From: Pasteuria penetrans
GTDB taxonomy: Bacteria; Bacillota; Bacilli; Thermoactinomycetales; Thermoactinomycetaceae
Assembly: GCF_900538055.1 (NCBI RefSeq)
Contig: NZ_UZAC03000001.1
Span: 1,736,001 to 1,800,000, forward strand
DNA: 64,000 nt
Direction of reading: 5' to 3'
The notes under the pieces were generated by a model. The model was not told where the DNA came from and made no database searches. It saw only the letters and a list, made by a program, of their open reading frames with translations. A program made the translations under genes and the position numbers. Shown piece by piece: positions 40,531 to 49,713 of the stretch. How positions within the stretch are numbered: the first letter of the stretch is position 1; each line of letters opens with the position of its first letter.

Positions 40531-41817
40531 TTATGGATGATTTCCGTAATTTTTTGATTGGCTCCAGGTGTGTTGAACTTCATTGAAAAGCACACCGGAA
40601 CGATCGTTGTCAAGGTTCCAAATGGTTAGACCACCGAGATGGTGCTTACGGGCCCACTGTATTTTGGGACGAAGAGAGGTAGGATCATCATAGCTAATGA
40701 AAACACCTTCCTTGGGATACCAGAGGAAGGGAACTTTGGCATGGGGATTGAAATATTTTTGTGCCCCCAACTTTTGGAACTTCAGGACGTCGGGGTAATC
40801 CAAGATACCCTGGCTTCCTAATCCTCTCCGATTTCCCTTAGCACAGAATTGATACTCCCCGTGATGTTGTGGATTGCATTGGGTCCACAGCCTGCCATAG
40901 AAGGCTAGACCCATGTTGAGTTTGTGTGCCGGTACCCCGGCAGCTAGGTACCGGAGAATGGAGGCGGAAACGTTTTCCTCCTTTACTGTGTTTTTCATGT
41001 TAGGGGGGGCGGTGGGATCAGAAAACAGTGGAGTATGGTGGCCATTGATTTTATCCCAACTACCCCGAAAATCATAAGTCATCACAGTGATCCAGTCTAC
41101 ATAGGGTGCCAATGCTGCTGGCTCTATGTTGGCAATGTGTCTCTTTCCTGCGCCAACGGCCAAACTAAGTGAATATTTTTTGCCAAGATGTTGGCGGAGG
41201 GTGCGTACCAGGAGGGTAAAATTGTGTTTGTCCTTTGGACCCCCCCCCTGTCCTCCGCCACCTTTGCCGGGGTATTCCCAATCGATGTCGATTCCATCAA
41301 AGACAGGCCAGCGATGGAGGAAGTGTACAACACTTTGGGCGAATCGTGTCCGTGCTGCGGCCGAGGCTGCTATCTTGGAAAAGTTTCCGGAGGATCCCCA
41401 GCCGCCAATAGCGATAGGGATGCGTAAATGGGGGTAACGCTTTTTGAGGAGATAGAGTTGCCCATAATTCCCGCGCAGTCTTTTGTTTGGATCGAATGGA
41501 TATTTGGTGTCCATATAGATATCCATGGGACCCATTGTACCGTTGACAATACGAGCGAAGGCGTAAATGAGGTGGGTAACACCAGGAAGGGAGAGGGAAA
41601 GAATGGCGTTCCTTCGTGACTTTGGGTAGGTGGCCCATCCAGGGTAATAACCTACCAGACGCCTGGGGGGGATATTTTCAGGATGGGGAGGGGGTCCGTC
41701 ATGGGTATAGCCATGATAGGTTTGCCAAGGTGCAGGTAACCCATTGGGGGGAGGGAACCAAGGGGAATTTTGAATCTGTGAGGCGTATTCCATGAGTAGG
41801 GTCTCTATTGAGTTCAT
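40531..41817 (-). CDS. GH18 chitinase, paralogue 3
   Basis: 428 residues, start MNSIETLLMEY with AGGGAG upstream in the same flank (TAGGGAG-GACGTC-CT-ATG) as paralogue 2, so the duplication included the ribosome binding site. Barrel motifs RLVGYYPGW, VTHLIYAFA, IAIGGWGSSG, catalytic DGIDIDWEYP, MTYDFRGSW, GHHTPLFSDP, AFYGRLWTQC, GLTIWNLDNDR. No signal peptide; the short N-terminal helix common to paralogues 2 and 3 could be a sorting segment. Enzymes of this type cleave chitin by substrate-assisted catalysis. Confidence 0.92.
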   Translation of the reverse strand: MNSIETLLMEYASQIQNSPWFPPPNGLPAPWQTYHGYTHDGPPPHPENIPPRRLVGYYPGWATYPKSRRNAILSLSLPGVTHLIYAFARIVNGTMGPMDIYMDTKYPFDPNKRLRGNYGQLYLLKKRYPHLRIPIAIGGWGSSGNFSKIAASAAARTRFAQSVVHFLHRWPVFDGIDIDWEYPGKGGGGQGGGPKDKHNFTLLVRTLRQHLGKKYSLSLAVGAGKRHIANIEPAALAPYVDWITVMTYDFRGSWDKINGHHTPLFSDPTAPPNMKNTVKEENVSASILRYLAAGVPAHKLNMGLAFYGRLWTQCNPQHHGEYQFCAKGNRRGLGSQGILDYPDVLKFQKLGAQKYFNPHAKVPFLWYPKEGVFISYDDPTSLRPKIQWARKHHLGGLTIWNLDNDRSGVLFNEVQHTWSQSKNYGNHP

Positions 41818-42001
41818 AGTGACGTCGCTCCCTAAATGGGCAATCTTGTAAGCAGGGGGATTGTGGGTATGAATGTAATTATATAATTTTTTATCAATTC
41901 ATTAGTAAGTAGGGTGTTTTACGAATACCCATCTTGATGAACAGTGGTCAGGATTGGAGGGGGTCCCGTGGTAAATTTCAAATGGGCCAATCCCCCCAGG
42001 T

Positions 42002-42679
42002 GTGTGTTCCGTAAGCTGTGTAAGCGATGAGGGTTGTAAATGGCCCTTCGTGGCTGGGTTGGTAGGTAGCGAAGGTTTCCACACCACCCAACGCTGTTGG
42101 TGTGTGTAGAAACACTCCGGTGGTGAGCGGTTAGGAAGTGGTTGGGAAAAGAGAATCCTCGTCCGATAGGGATTGGGGAGTTCAACGAGAGGGAATCGTT
42201 TGAGGACGCATCGAGAGGAACTGTTCATGTCCAAACCGAGGTGTAGCCTGACACACGTCGGGGGAAGACCTACTTACGATCTGGGCGGCGTTTGTGGTGT
42301 TACACGGGAGGAACCTAATCTTAGGCGTCACATGGAACTTGAGAGGTTGTTGCGCACGGATGGACACCTGGCCACGGCCAGGAGGCGGTGATAAAAACCA
42401 AAGATAACTGGAGGAAATCGGTTCATAATAGCTGATGAAATTCTTGTAATGGGGGCGAGTGAAAAGAGGCTGGATTCATCCTAACGAGGACAGCACAACG
42501 ACAACTTTAGGGAGAAACCCACTTGGGGGATATCACTGGAACCTTAGAGCAACATTTTCATAACTGAAGTGGGACCTAAACGGTCTGAAGATTGGAATGG
42601 GGGGGGTCGTATCATGGGGGACTATTGAGTACGGTTTTGTATGAGGAGGTTGGCTGGGATATGTCCAGCCCTACTCGAC
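42002..42679 (+). mobile_element. ORF-less group II intron, near full length (copy B)
   Basis: 5' end GTGTGTTCCGTAAGCTGT, domain I landmarks as in copy A, then AATAGCTGATGAAATTCTTGTAATG, a domain V-like hairpin at about 42604-42638 (GGTCGTATCATGGGGGACT, GAGTACGGTTTT), a domain VI-like stem GGCTGG...CCAGCC and the 3' end CCCTACTCGAC. About 678 nt, no ORF. The domain V triad reads GGT where AGC is usual, so splicing ability is doubtful. It points towards, and is convergent with, the maturase gene at 42725. Confidence 0.75.
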
Positions 42680-42724
42680 GGTGCTCCTTGGGCCTGTGGG
42701 GTGTGTAGGGAAGCCAATTCCGTT

Positions 42725-44152
42725 CTACTTTCCTTGCCCTTTAGAGTCATTCGGTATAGAGAGGGTGGTATCGGGAATACGTTGTTGTTGAAATCCACTG
42801 TGGTAAAACAAAATCACCTCTGAACCGGTAGGGGTAGGACGTATGACACCGGGTTTTCCCTCGAAACAGTACTTCTGCGCGATTTTGCGGACCGTTGATT
42901 TATACTTACTAGCCATGGTTTTGTAAAAGCTTAGGCGCATTAAGTAGCCGAACCGCTGCAACTGACTGACATTGTGGGCAAGACGATAGTAGTGATAAAT
43001 TTTTTCGATTTCTCGGTTGTAGGCGTGGAGGATAGCGTAATCGTCGAGTGGTACTAAATAAGGGCGGTGTAGGGCTTTCCAAATATGTGTGGTAGGATGG
43101 ATGCGGATGGCTCCTAGATCAAAAAGCTTTTTTGTCCATACGGACTGGGGTAAAGAGAGACGACAAGGGTTATGCTTTTTGTGGGGATGTGGGGGGGCAG
43201 AAACGTCATAGCCGAGGAAACGTATCTTCCGTTTGCTGTGTTGTAAAGAAACTTCGATAAGATTTTGGGGAATTTCGAGATTTTTTTTAAAAAATTTTTC
43301 TAATTTTTCCTGTAGATAGAGAGCATCATTTTTACTACCGGATAGACCTATCAACCACTCATCGCCATGCCGTGTATAGGTTAGGCGTTTGTTTTCTTGG
43401 CGGGCAAAATGGGTTTGAAACCGGAGCATCCATAGATCTAGTTCGTGTAGATAGATATTACTGAGCAGGGGCCCTATGATGCTTCCCCGTGGTGTGTTGT
43501 GGTATCCCATGGTGTTGTAGTTCCATGCGTGTAGATAACGGGCTTTGAGCATATGTTGTATGAGTTGCAGGCAAGCAGTATCATCAATCTTCTGTTGCAG
43601 AATACGAATCATGGTTTTCTTGTCTAGCACGGGTAGGATGGATTGGGTGGGTTTAAGAATCCATACAACGTCGGTGAAGGAACGTTGGACTTGTGTGAGT
43701 GCCGTGTGGCACCCCCTTCGGCCCCGAAAGGCGTGGGAGACGGATAGGAAATGGGGTTCGTAGCAGGCCTCAAGGATTATGCGCAGTACCTCCTGCACAA
43801 TGAGGTCCTCTTGACGAAGGCGATAGCTGGGCCGTGGTGTAGGACGACGTTGGCGCCGATTTTTCCCTCGCCGGGGGGGGGGAGATGGGGTTTCCCATAC
43901 CATATTGTGGGGACGGTATTTTTTTTTGCGGAGTTGTTCGATGAGTTGGCCAAGGAGGATTGGATCGGGTTGGTGGGGGATAGGTGCCCCGTCCGTGGGG
44001 GGGAGGGAGGGTAAGGGATGTTGTGATGGGATGAGTCTTCTCCAAGCGATTTCGTACCACAAGGGATTGTAGAGGAGACGATAGAGCCTCTTGAATCGGT
44101 AATCATGGGGTTTCCTGGCGAGTTGTCCCAGGATTATCGTCGGGTTGCGCAT
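42725..44152 (-). CDS. Free-standing group II maturase with destroyed RT active site
   Basis: 475 residues from ATG at 44152 (GAGGAG SD about 13 nt off; frame open to 44494). N-terminus MRNPTIILGQL...RLYRLLYNPLWYEIAW, RT region VVQE-like block LIVQEVLRIILEACYEPHF, SHAFRGRRGCHTAL, TPRGSIIGPLLSNIYLHEL and domain X (YYRLAHNVSQLQRFGYLMRL, KTMASKYKSTVRKI) identify a group II intron protein. But motif A lacks its Asp (WILKPTQSILP instead of W-x-I-E-G-D-I), and the YADD box is HGDE at 43358-43369. No HNH domain. It can hardly copy DNA, while domain X, which binds intron RNA, looks kept. No intron surrounds it on its own strand. Suggested role: RNA splicing helper, like plastid MatK. Confidence 0.8.
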   Translation of the reverse strand: MRNPTIILGQLARKPHDYRFKRLYRLLYNPLWYEIAWRRLIPSQHPLPSLPPTDGAPIPHQPDPILLGQLIEQLRKKKYRPHNMVWETPSPPPRRGKNRRQRRPTPRPSYRLRQEDLIVQEVLRIILEACYEPHFLSVSHAFRGRRGCHTALTQVQRSFTDVVWILKPTQSILPVLDKKTMIRILQQKIDDTACLQLIQHMLKARYLHAWNYNTMGYHNTPRGSIIGPLLSNIYLHELDLWMLRFQTHFARQENKRLTYTRHGDEWLIGLSGSKNDALYLQEKLEKFFKKNLEIPQNLIEVSLQHSKRKIRFLGYDVSAPPHPHKKHNPCRLSLPQSVWTKKLFDLGAIRIHPTTHIWKALHRPYLVPLDDYAILHAYNREIEKIYHYYRLAHNVSQLQRFGYLMRLSFYKTMASKYKSTVRKIAQKYCFEGKPGVIRPTPTGSEVILFYHSGFQQQRIPDTTLSIPNDSKGQGK

Positions 44153-44385
44153 GTAGGGGAAACACTCCTCTTTACATCCACAACACGGGGGATAAGTCAG
44201 CGAGGGGGAGTTCCATGGGGCATACAGTTTAGTTGTGGTATATGCTGCTGCTGATTTGAATGTTCCCCCGATGTCATGGCCAGTACTTTGTGGATGGGTA
44301 GGGTACAGTGATACAATGGTCGGAGGTCCCAGGGTGGGGGGGTAGGAAGGTGCAAAATTGCTTTCAATTCGGGGAGGGAGGAATA

Positions 44386-44649
44386 ATGTTGAGTTTTGTG
44401 GATCGCATTTATGCGTTATATCGGGAACAAATTGTGGACGAGGAAACGGCATGTGCCGTGGTATTGTGTTTGTTGGAGGAGCATACACGTGCACACATGA
44501 TGGAATTGATTGGGACTATGAAGGATGAGGAAATTATGCAGATGATGGGAATTTATCTTATAGAGATGCTTAAGTTGAAGGTGGTACGGGAAGATAAAAT
44601 GAATGACAAGCAGCGCGGTCCCTCTCCTGTGCCTTCTGTTGTACACTGA
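44386..44649 (+). CDS. Small helical protein, resembles DUF6154
   Basis: 87 residues from ATG at 44386, with a very strong SD (GGGAGGGAGGA). All-helical and acidic: SFVDRIYALYREQIVDEETAC, then HTRAHMMELIGTMKDEEIM and GIYLIEMLKLKVV. This pattern (FVDELYELYR..., LIQ-x-M-x-x-EL, LY-x-IE-x-LK) recalls the short Bacillales family DUF6154 of unknown function; the match is from memory and moderate. Divergent from the maturase gene. Confidence 0.6.
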   Translation: MLSFVDRIYALYREQIVDEETACAVVLCLLEEHTRAHMMELIGTMKDEEIMQMMGIYLIEMLKLKVVREDKMNDKQRGPSPVPSVVH

Positions 44650-44789
44650 TTTTTACATAAGAGGGGTCCGAGGATAGATGTTGGGATCATTGGGTGGTTC
44701 TTTTTTTGTGCTTCAGGGACAAGCTAGGAAATGTTGGGGAGTAGGGAACCCCAAGGTTGCTCGCTTGTCCTTTTCTTTTTTCCAACGAC

Positions 44790-44816
44790 AAAAAACCCCG
44801 GGCAAAAACCCTAGGG
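44790..44816 (-). terminator. Rho-independent terminator of the cold-shock gene
   Basis: Minus strand: CCCTAGGG-TTTTTG-CCCGGGG followed by TTTTTTG. Confidence 0.65.
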
Positions 44817-44840
44817 CCAGACGGATTCACTGTGTAGGTT

Positions 44841-45155
44841 CTACTTCACTTTCACTACGTTATTAGCCTGTTCACCGCGCTTGTTTTTTGTTATGTCAAA
44901 CATAACGGATTGGCCTTCTTCCAGTGTTTTGAAGCCGGGGTCCTGAATCTTGGAATAGTGTACGAAGACGTCCTTTTTTCCTTCCCCCAGCGCAATGAAA
45001 CCGTATCCTTTTTCCGCATTGAACCATTTTACAATGCCTGAGACACCCTCAGCTAGAAGTACGTCCTCGCTATCCCTTTCCGTTGTCGCGTTACCCCTCC
45101 CGAAATCATCTCTGCCGCCAAATTGACTTTTGCCAAAACCGTCATTGTCTCTCAC
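44841..45155 (-). CDS. Cold-shock-domain protein with N-terminal extension
   Basis: 104 residues. The last 68 are a complete cold-shock domain with RNP1 (KGYGFIAL) and RNP2 (DVFVHYSKI), which binds single-stranded RNA/DNA as a chaperone. About 36 Gly/Asp/Arg/Phe-rich residues precede it, unlike the usual 65-70 residue Csp. The GTG start at 45155 is set by an excellent AAGGAGGAT SD 9 nt upstream, so the extension is probably translated. Confidence 0.9.
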   Translation of the reverse strand: MRDNDGFGKSQFGGRDDFGRGNATTERDSEDVLLAEGVSGIVKWFNAEKGYGFIALGEGKKDVFVHYSKIQDPGFKTLEEGQSVMFDITKNKRGEQANNVVKVK

Positions 45156-45345
45156 AAATACACATCCTCCTTGATTTCAACGTCGGGGAGGATGCGTTTC
45201 CCAGAGCCTGCTCCAAGGAATGGATTGTATGGAAGTTCCGTACGCCCAGCTCCCCCCTCGACCTTCCACTATCTTACGATACCTGATGGGCGGATACAAG
45301 CGTTTCCTTATGTCCAATTTCCATCATTTTTGTTGTGGGGCCAGA

Positions 45346-45783
45346 TTAACGTTTGAACAAATGTTGGTAGGGGGTATGATCAATGCCAGATTGGGCTAGG
45401 GCCCGTAGCAGCCAGCGATGGTCCCGCTTGGGGGTGGCGAGGATGTAACCCTCAATCAATGTTGCTTGGTCTATTTTTTTCAATTGGCGGGCTAGTGCTA
45501 GTTCGCCGATCTTTCCTGCAATGGCATGTTCAGCGGTAGGGCGGAAAGGTTTGGGAACGGGGGTAACGAGTTTACGTAGTAGTGCTTTCTGGGTTTCGTC
45601 CCACATATGTCTAGTTTTGTTGACAAATTCCTCTTCACGATCTAGGAGAGAGCGTCCGTCTGCCCTGGGGAGGGCTTTATAGAATCGACGGAACATGAAC
45701 TTTCCCCCAATGCCTAGAAGGATAAGCATGCTACACCAGGCGGGCAGGTAGAGCCAGAACCATTTGGGTATGTGTTCGGTCAA
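45346..45783 (-). CDS. DUF2621 family membrane protein (YneK-like)
   Basis: 145 residues, TTG start with AGGGGATGG upstream. One membrane helix at about 8-28, then the family blocks FMFRRFYKALPRADGRSLLD, NKTRHMW, VTPVPKPFR, AGKIGELAL and YILATPKRDHRWL, ending HTPYQHLF. This matches the Bacillales DUF2621 family (YneK), conserved in spore formers, function unknown. Confidence 0.8.
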   Translation of the reverse strand: MTEHIPKWFWLYLPAWCSMLILLGIGGKFMFRRFYKALPRADGRSLLDREEEFVNKTRHMWDETQKALLRKLVTPVPKPFRPTAEHAIAGKIGELALARQLKKIDQATLIEGYILATPKRDHRWLLRALAQSGIDHTPYQHLFKR

Positions 45784-45909
45784 GATCTTACCATCCCCTT
45801 TTTTGTAGTGATTATGGGAACTGGGTACCTTGCTAGTTCCATTATAACAGGGGGAATTTATAGGTGGGTGGTGGATCCAATGCTACAATAGGGGGGGGGG
45901 TGAGGACTT

Positions 45910-47106
45910 TTGGTGCATTGGACCCATAATTGTGGTATTGATTCCGAATCCCCTCCCCGGGATTGCCGGTCGGAGTTGGATCCATGGGATCCACTTCCTG
46001 TTCGTCTTTCGGAGGGTCGGTATGTTTTGACGAGTGTGGAGATTACGGTTACGCAACTTTGTAATCTCCGGTGCGCCCACTGTGCGGTGGGGGAGTCCCT
46101 CTCCGTCCATGAGCAGCCTGCGTTGCCTCTAGAGGATCTCTTACGGGCTTTAGATGGAGTTGATTCCCTGACTACCTTGAGTCTTACAGGCGGGGAACCT
46201 TGTGCCTCTCCGCGGACGGTGGAACAGTGGGTTCGTCCCCTGTTGCGCTATGCAAGGGAACGAGGATTGTCAACACAAATAAATACCAATTTAACGTTGC
46301 CGTCCTCCCGTTATGAGGCTTCTTGGTTGTCGGACGTAGATATACTGCATATTTCCTACAATGCTTGGGATGTGGATTCCTTTTTTAGAATGGCTTTTGC
46401 GCATGCCCCACAGGGAACCATGGTGGCGGCGGCTCGATTTTGGGATCGTTTGCATGGGAATGCACGTACTCTTTCCAGTGCGGGGGCCTTTTTATCCGCT
46501 GAGACCTTTATCAGTCCTCTCACGTCCCCCCACTTGGAGGCATTGCATCGGGGGGTCGCGGATCTAGGATGTTCACGGCATGAGATTCATCCCCTTTACC
46601 CAAGCGATTTTGCACGGGGTGAAGATCTGTTGGATATTTCCGCGTATCGGGGGGCGGTGGAACGTCTGCTATCGGTCCGTGATCCTCGTGTATGGATGTT
46701 ATTTGGTACCTTGCCGATTTTTCCATGTAGCGAGGAGATGGCGGATCGGGAACTCTGGGTACGTTTGCATCATACCCCTGGAGTGACAGTTCGTCAGGAT
46801 CCCGATGGTCGTAACCGCCTCAATCTCAATCCCTTTGATGGGAAGGTTCGTCTAACGGATTTTGGGCAGGCCTCGGGTTCGGTGTTGGGTGATTGGAGAG
46901 AAGAGGGTCTCCCGTCCATCTTTCAACGTTGGTTGGCGAGCAAAGAGGCCAATTCTTGCCATTGTTTTTGTCCACTTGTCCGTTGTTCGGGTCCCAATCA
47001 TCTGGTCCTGGAAGCTTACTATCGGGGTTGGGATTTTCAACAGAGGAAGGCTAATTTTTCTTTGTTGGGATCGGGGGGGTGTTCTATACAGAAAGGGGAT
47101 GGATAA
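45910..47106 (+). CDS. yfkAB: Radical SAM protein, YfkAB family
   Basis: 398 residues. The radical SAM cluster motif CNLRCAHC lies near residues 51-58, followed by LSLTGGEPC (SAM-binding GGE) and a C-terminal CHCFCPLVRC, the C-x-C-x4-C signature of YfkAB proteins. The single long frame equals the fused YfkA+YfkB form. Substrate unknown. The start is TTG at 45910 or GTG at 45913, with a GGGGGTGAGG SD just upstream. A hairpin at 47122-47143 follows. Confidence 0.85.
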   Translation: MVHWTHNCGIDSESPPRDCRSELDPWDPLPVRLSEGRYVLTSVEITVTQLCNLRCAHCAVGESLSVHEQPALPLEDLLRALDGVDSLTTLSLTGGEPCASPRTVEQWVRPLLRYARERGLSTQINTNLTLPSSRYEASWLSDVDILHISYNAWDVDSFFRMAFAHAPQGTMVAAARFWDRLHGNARTLSSAGAFLSAETFISPLTSPHLEALHRGVADLGCSRHEIHPLYPSDFARGEDLLDISAYRGAVERLLSVRDPRVWMLFGTLPIFPCSEEMADRELWVRLHHTPGVTVRQDPDGRNRLNLNPFDGKVRLTDFGQASGSVLGDWREEGLPSIFQRWLASKEANSCHCFCPLVRCSGPNHLVLEAYYRGWDFQQRKANFSLLGSGGCSIQKGDG

Positions 47107-47121
47107 ATGGAATGCAATTAG

Positions 47122-47143
47122 GCCCACAGGTTTTTCTGTGGGC
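47122..47143 (+). terminator. Hairpin after yfkAB, probable terminator
   Basis: GCCCACAG-GTTTTT-CTGTGGGC, 8-bp perfect stem; the T-run after it is weak (TTCAT). 47144-48100 otherwise holds repeat R3 and a 70-codon minus-strand frame (47671-47883) without SD. Confidence 0.6.
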
Positions 47144-47514
47144 TTCATGATAGGTGTTTCGGCAATATCTGAACGGGTGTGTGCATTCTTTTGGGGGGAT
47201 TTCAGCCCCAATTTTTGGCTCCCTAGGAGAACCTTTCCCTCATATTCTTAAAAATAATTTCCTAATTAATTTATTCAATTTATATAGATAAAAATTATAT
47301 AGATAAAAAATTAATTTTTGTTCTTCCTCCCCCCATCGTCAATTTTTACTATGAATACTATGCGGATCATGAAAGAAGGGGTTCTTGCCTCATCACGGTA
47401 TTCCACACTGAATCCTCAGGTAACAAAGTATCAAAAACCATAAGAAATTAGTATGTACATGATTCTGTTTATATTCCCCATGGCTCATGCTTTTCCCGAT
47501 CCATGGCAGCATCT

Positions 47515-47585
47515 TGTTGGGGGGTGAATTCCTGAACAAGGTCGTTAGGAGGATTCTCCCTCAACTTTGAGACTTCCTTCACGGA
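47515..47585 (+). repeat. Dispersed repeat R3, copy 4
   Basis: GGTGAATTCCTGAACAAGG, then TCCCTCAACTTTGAGACTTCC, matching copies at 7941, 17421 and 31501. Confidence 0.55.
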
Positions 47586-48002
47586 TTCATAAATGTATGA
47601 TATTTTTATTATAGTATAACACAAAATGTAGATCAGGGACCCGACCCTATTTTCTCTCCTTTTCGTATAACTAACTAAAAATACTTACGATCCTATCTCG
47701 ATCTATCAAAAATGGTCGACCAATTCCTGTCCTTTTTCGTCCATCCTTATTTAAAATTTTCACATCATGTTCGTGGGGGTTTTTCATTCCCATCTGCACT
47801 ATGTATGCTGATACTATTTTGTGTGATAAGAAATAAAAACATTGGAATGAACTGAAATGAACGGGGATGAACCCAACGGGCATCGATTTCTGAATTGTAT
47901 GTAATATTCTACTAAAGAAGTGCCCTGATTTTGGACTGTGATGTTTACTCCCATAATATATTTATATATTATCTACATAGATATCATTACAAAATATCCA
48001 TG

Positions 48003-48070
48003 AACAAAGGTTGGGATAGTAGACCTAATAGACACAAAGGGGAGGGGGCGAGCAGCCTCCTCCCTTACCT
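48003..48070 (+). repeat. Terminator-like dispersed repeat R2, copy 2
   Basis: ACAAAGGTTGGGATAGTAG...ATAGACACAAAGGGGAGG and a hairpin GGAGGGGG...CCTCCTCCC. On the minus strand it lies just 3' of the gene at 48101-48607 and is followed by CCTTTGTG, so it can end that transcript. Confidence 0.65.
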
Positions 48071-48100
48071 AAACCTATAAACGCGAATGTAGAGAGAGTC

Positions 48101-48607
48101 TCAAAGTGAGACGGAACTCAATGGAATCCATTGATTATTCTTGTTTTTATAATAAATTTCCTTTCCTTGAGATCCTAATTCCTTCAATAAATTACGAATG
48201 GTTTCCTCGTCCATATTTGTCTCCATAAGGGGTCCAGATTCCTTATCATTGGAGAGTACAAAGGAGTGTGACATCTCCTCTACTAGTTTGTTTATCTGTT
48301 CCGATGAACTAAGATTGGCCCATTCTGGTTTCTTGTCGGCAATTAATTTTAGTGAATTATCAACATTATTGGAAAGTAATTCTCTCATTTCTTTTTGCTT
48401 ATTCTCATCCATATGCTTTTCCTTCAATAACTTCTTTACTCTCCTAATATTTTCATTGATTTGGCTTTCATCCAAACTCTTATTGTGAACGTTGGAGCCA
48501 GTGATTCTATCTTTTCCTTCAGCGTACGGAAAAAGGTTGAATGTTGCTGAAAAGACAGCAGTAAGCGGTAGCACAGTAGCAAAAAACATTTTCATATTCC
48601 TTTTCAA
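48101..48607 (-). CDS. Secreted protein of unknown function
   Basis: 168 residues. The TTG start at 48607 is set by GGAGAGG 7 nt upstream; ATG at 48595 is an alternative. Signal peptide MKRNMKMFFATVLPLTAVFSA with a cut near AEG at about 30. The mature part is helical, Lys/Glu/Asn/Ser-rich (ENIRRVKKLLKEKHMDE, DNSLKLIADKKPEWANL) and ends NKNNQWIPLSSVSL. No domain recognised. R2 copy 2 is the probable terminator. Confidence 0.65.
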   Translation of the reverse strand: MKRNMKMFFATVLPLTAVFSATFNLFPYAEGKDRITGSNVHNKSLDESQINENIRRVKKLLKEKHMDENKQKEMRELLSNNVDNSLKLIADKKPEWANLSSSEQINKLVEEMSHSFVLSNDKESGPLMETNMDEETIRNLLKELGSQGKEIYYKNKNNQWIPLSSVSL

Positions 48608-48779
48608 TTCAAATCCTCTCCTTATTCACTTTGAAATGGTTGCGGGCGGATCCCCATGGGGAATGATTGGGTCTCTATGGGTTACCAAGGGGGAAATGAG
48701 TTTCCTACTAGATCCTACCAGCCATCCCCTCCCGCGTTTCTATCGTACCACCCTCGCAATCGTAATTCTATAAACTGGA

Positions 48780-49169
48780 TATTAAAAATACCTTACATTT
48801 ATCTTACGCATTTGGAATCCGTGCGGAACCCCCCCGGGCTTCGTATAAGCGCCTGGATTAGGTTCCTACCACTCTTTACAACCGCATGCCGATCAGATTA
48901 TAAGTAGGTCCGCATTCCATGACTTCTCTCAACATGGAGAACACACCCCCTGGTTTTGACATGGGGTGTTTCTAAGTGTCCCCCGAACGGTTCACTCCCT
49001 CGTTGAGCTCCCTAATCCCCATCGGACGGGGATTCTAGCCCCTTCCTTCCCTAAACCGCTCACCACCGGGGGGGTTTCCACACCAGCAGCGTTAGGTGGT
49101 TGGAAGCCTGCCTCTACCAGCCAACTCCGGAGGGCCAGTTTCATCACTTGTACAGCTTGCTTGACACAT
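48780..49169 (-). mobile_element. Group II intron fragment, 5' half (copy C)
   Basis: On the minus strand the 5' end reads (A/G)TGTGTCAAGCAAGCTGT and runs parallel to copies A and B through GGTGGTGAGCGG, GGGATTAGGGAGCTCAACG and GGTAGGAACCTAATCCAGG. The 3' half is missing. 49170-49640 shows no gene. Confidence 0.75.
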
Positions 49170-49639
49170 AGACCCTGGAATTTCCCCAGTTCTGATCGTA
49201 CAGGATTAGATATCCAATGAGTTTGAACGGCCTGCTCGGTTGGTATTTCTAATTATTTTAAACTCATATGAAAATATATATGAAATCGTTCTTCCTTTTT
49301 TCTCGCGGATAGGAGCCGGTAAAGGGCATTATAGATATCGCGAGGCATGAGTTTATATATATATAGGATTTAAGTATTTAGTTAAGTATAGTAAAAAGGG
49401 CGGGATAGGGAGGGACCTACCGGGGAATTTTATGTATGCAATCGAACGTAATCAACGGACAGCAATCAGCAGACGGGCGCAAGGTTACTGCCCTGCCCTA
49501 CTCTTCGGAATGATAAAAGCTTTCACAGGGGAATAGGAGTAACCTGTGACGGGCACCGACCATTTTTGGAATCATCGTGTTGATTCCAGACGAAATATGT
49601 GCATGTATATTTACCTTATACAAATACTAAATATTTATA

Positions 49640-49712
49640 TAAAATAAGAAAAATTTTGGATGATAATGTTCATAGACATAAATTAGGAGGGGGCTGTTTG
49701 CGCCCCCTCTTT
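49640..49712 (+). repeat. Terminator-like dispersed repeat R2, copy 3
   Basis: AAATTTTGGATGATAATG...CATAGACATAAATTAGG and the hairpin GGAGGGGGC-TGTTTGC-GCCCCCTC followed by six T on the plus strand. It abuts the 3' end of the Gly/Tyr-rich gene at 49714. Confidence 0.7.
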
Positions 49713-49713
49713 T

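Noticed and set aside
47671-47883. 70-codon minus-strand frame
   Set aside because: No SD, no domain, isolated in AT-rich DNA.
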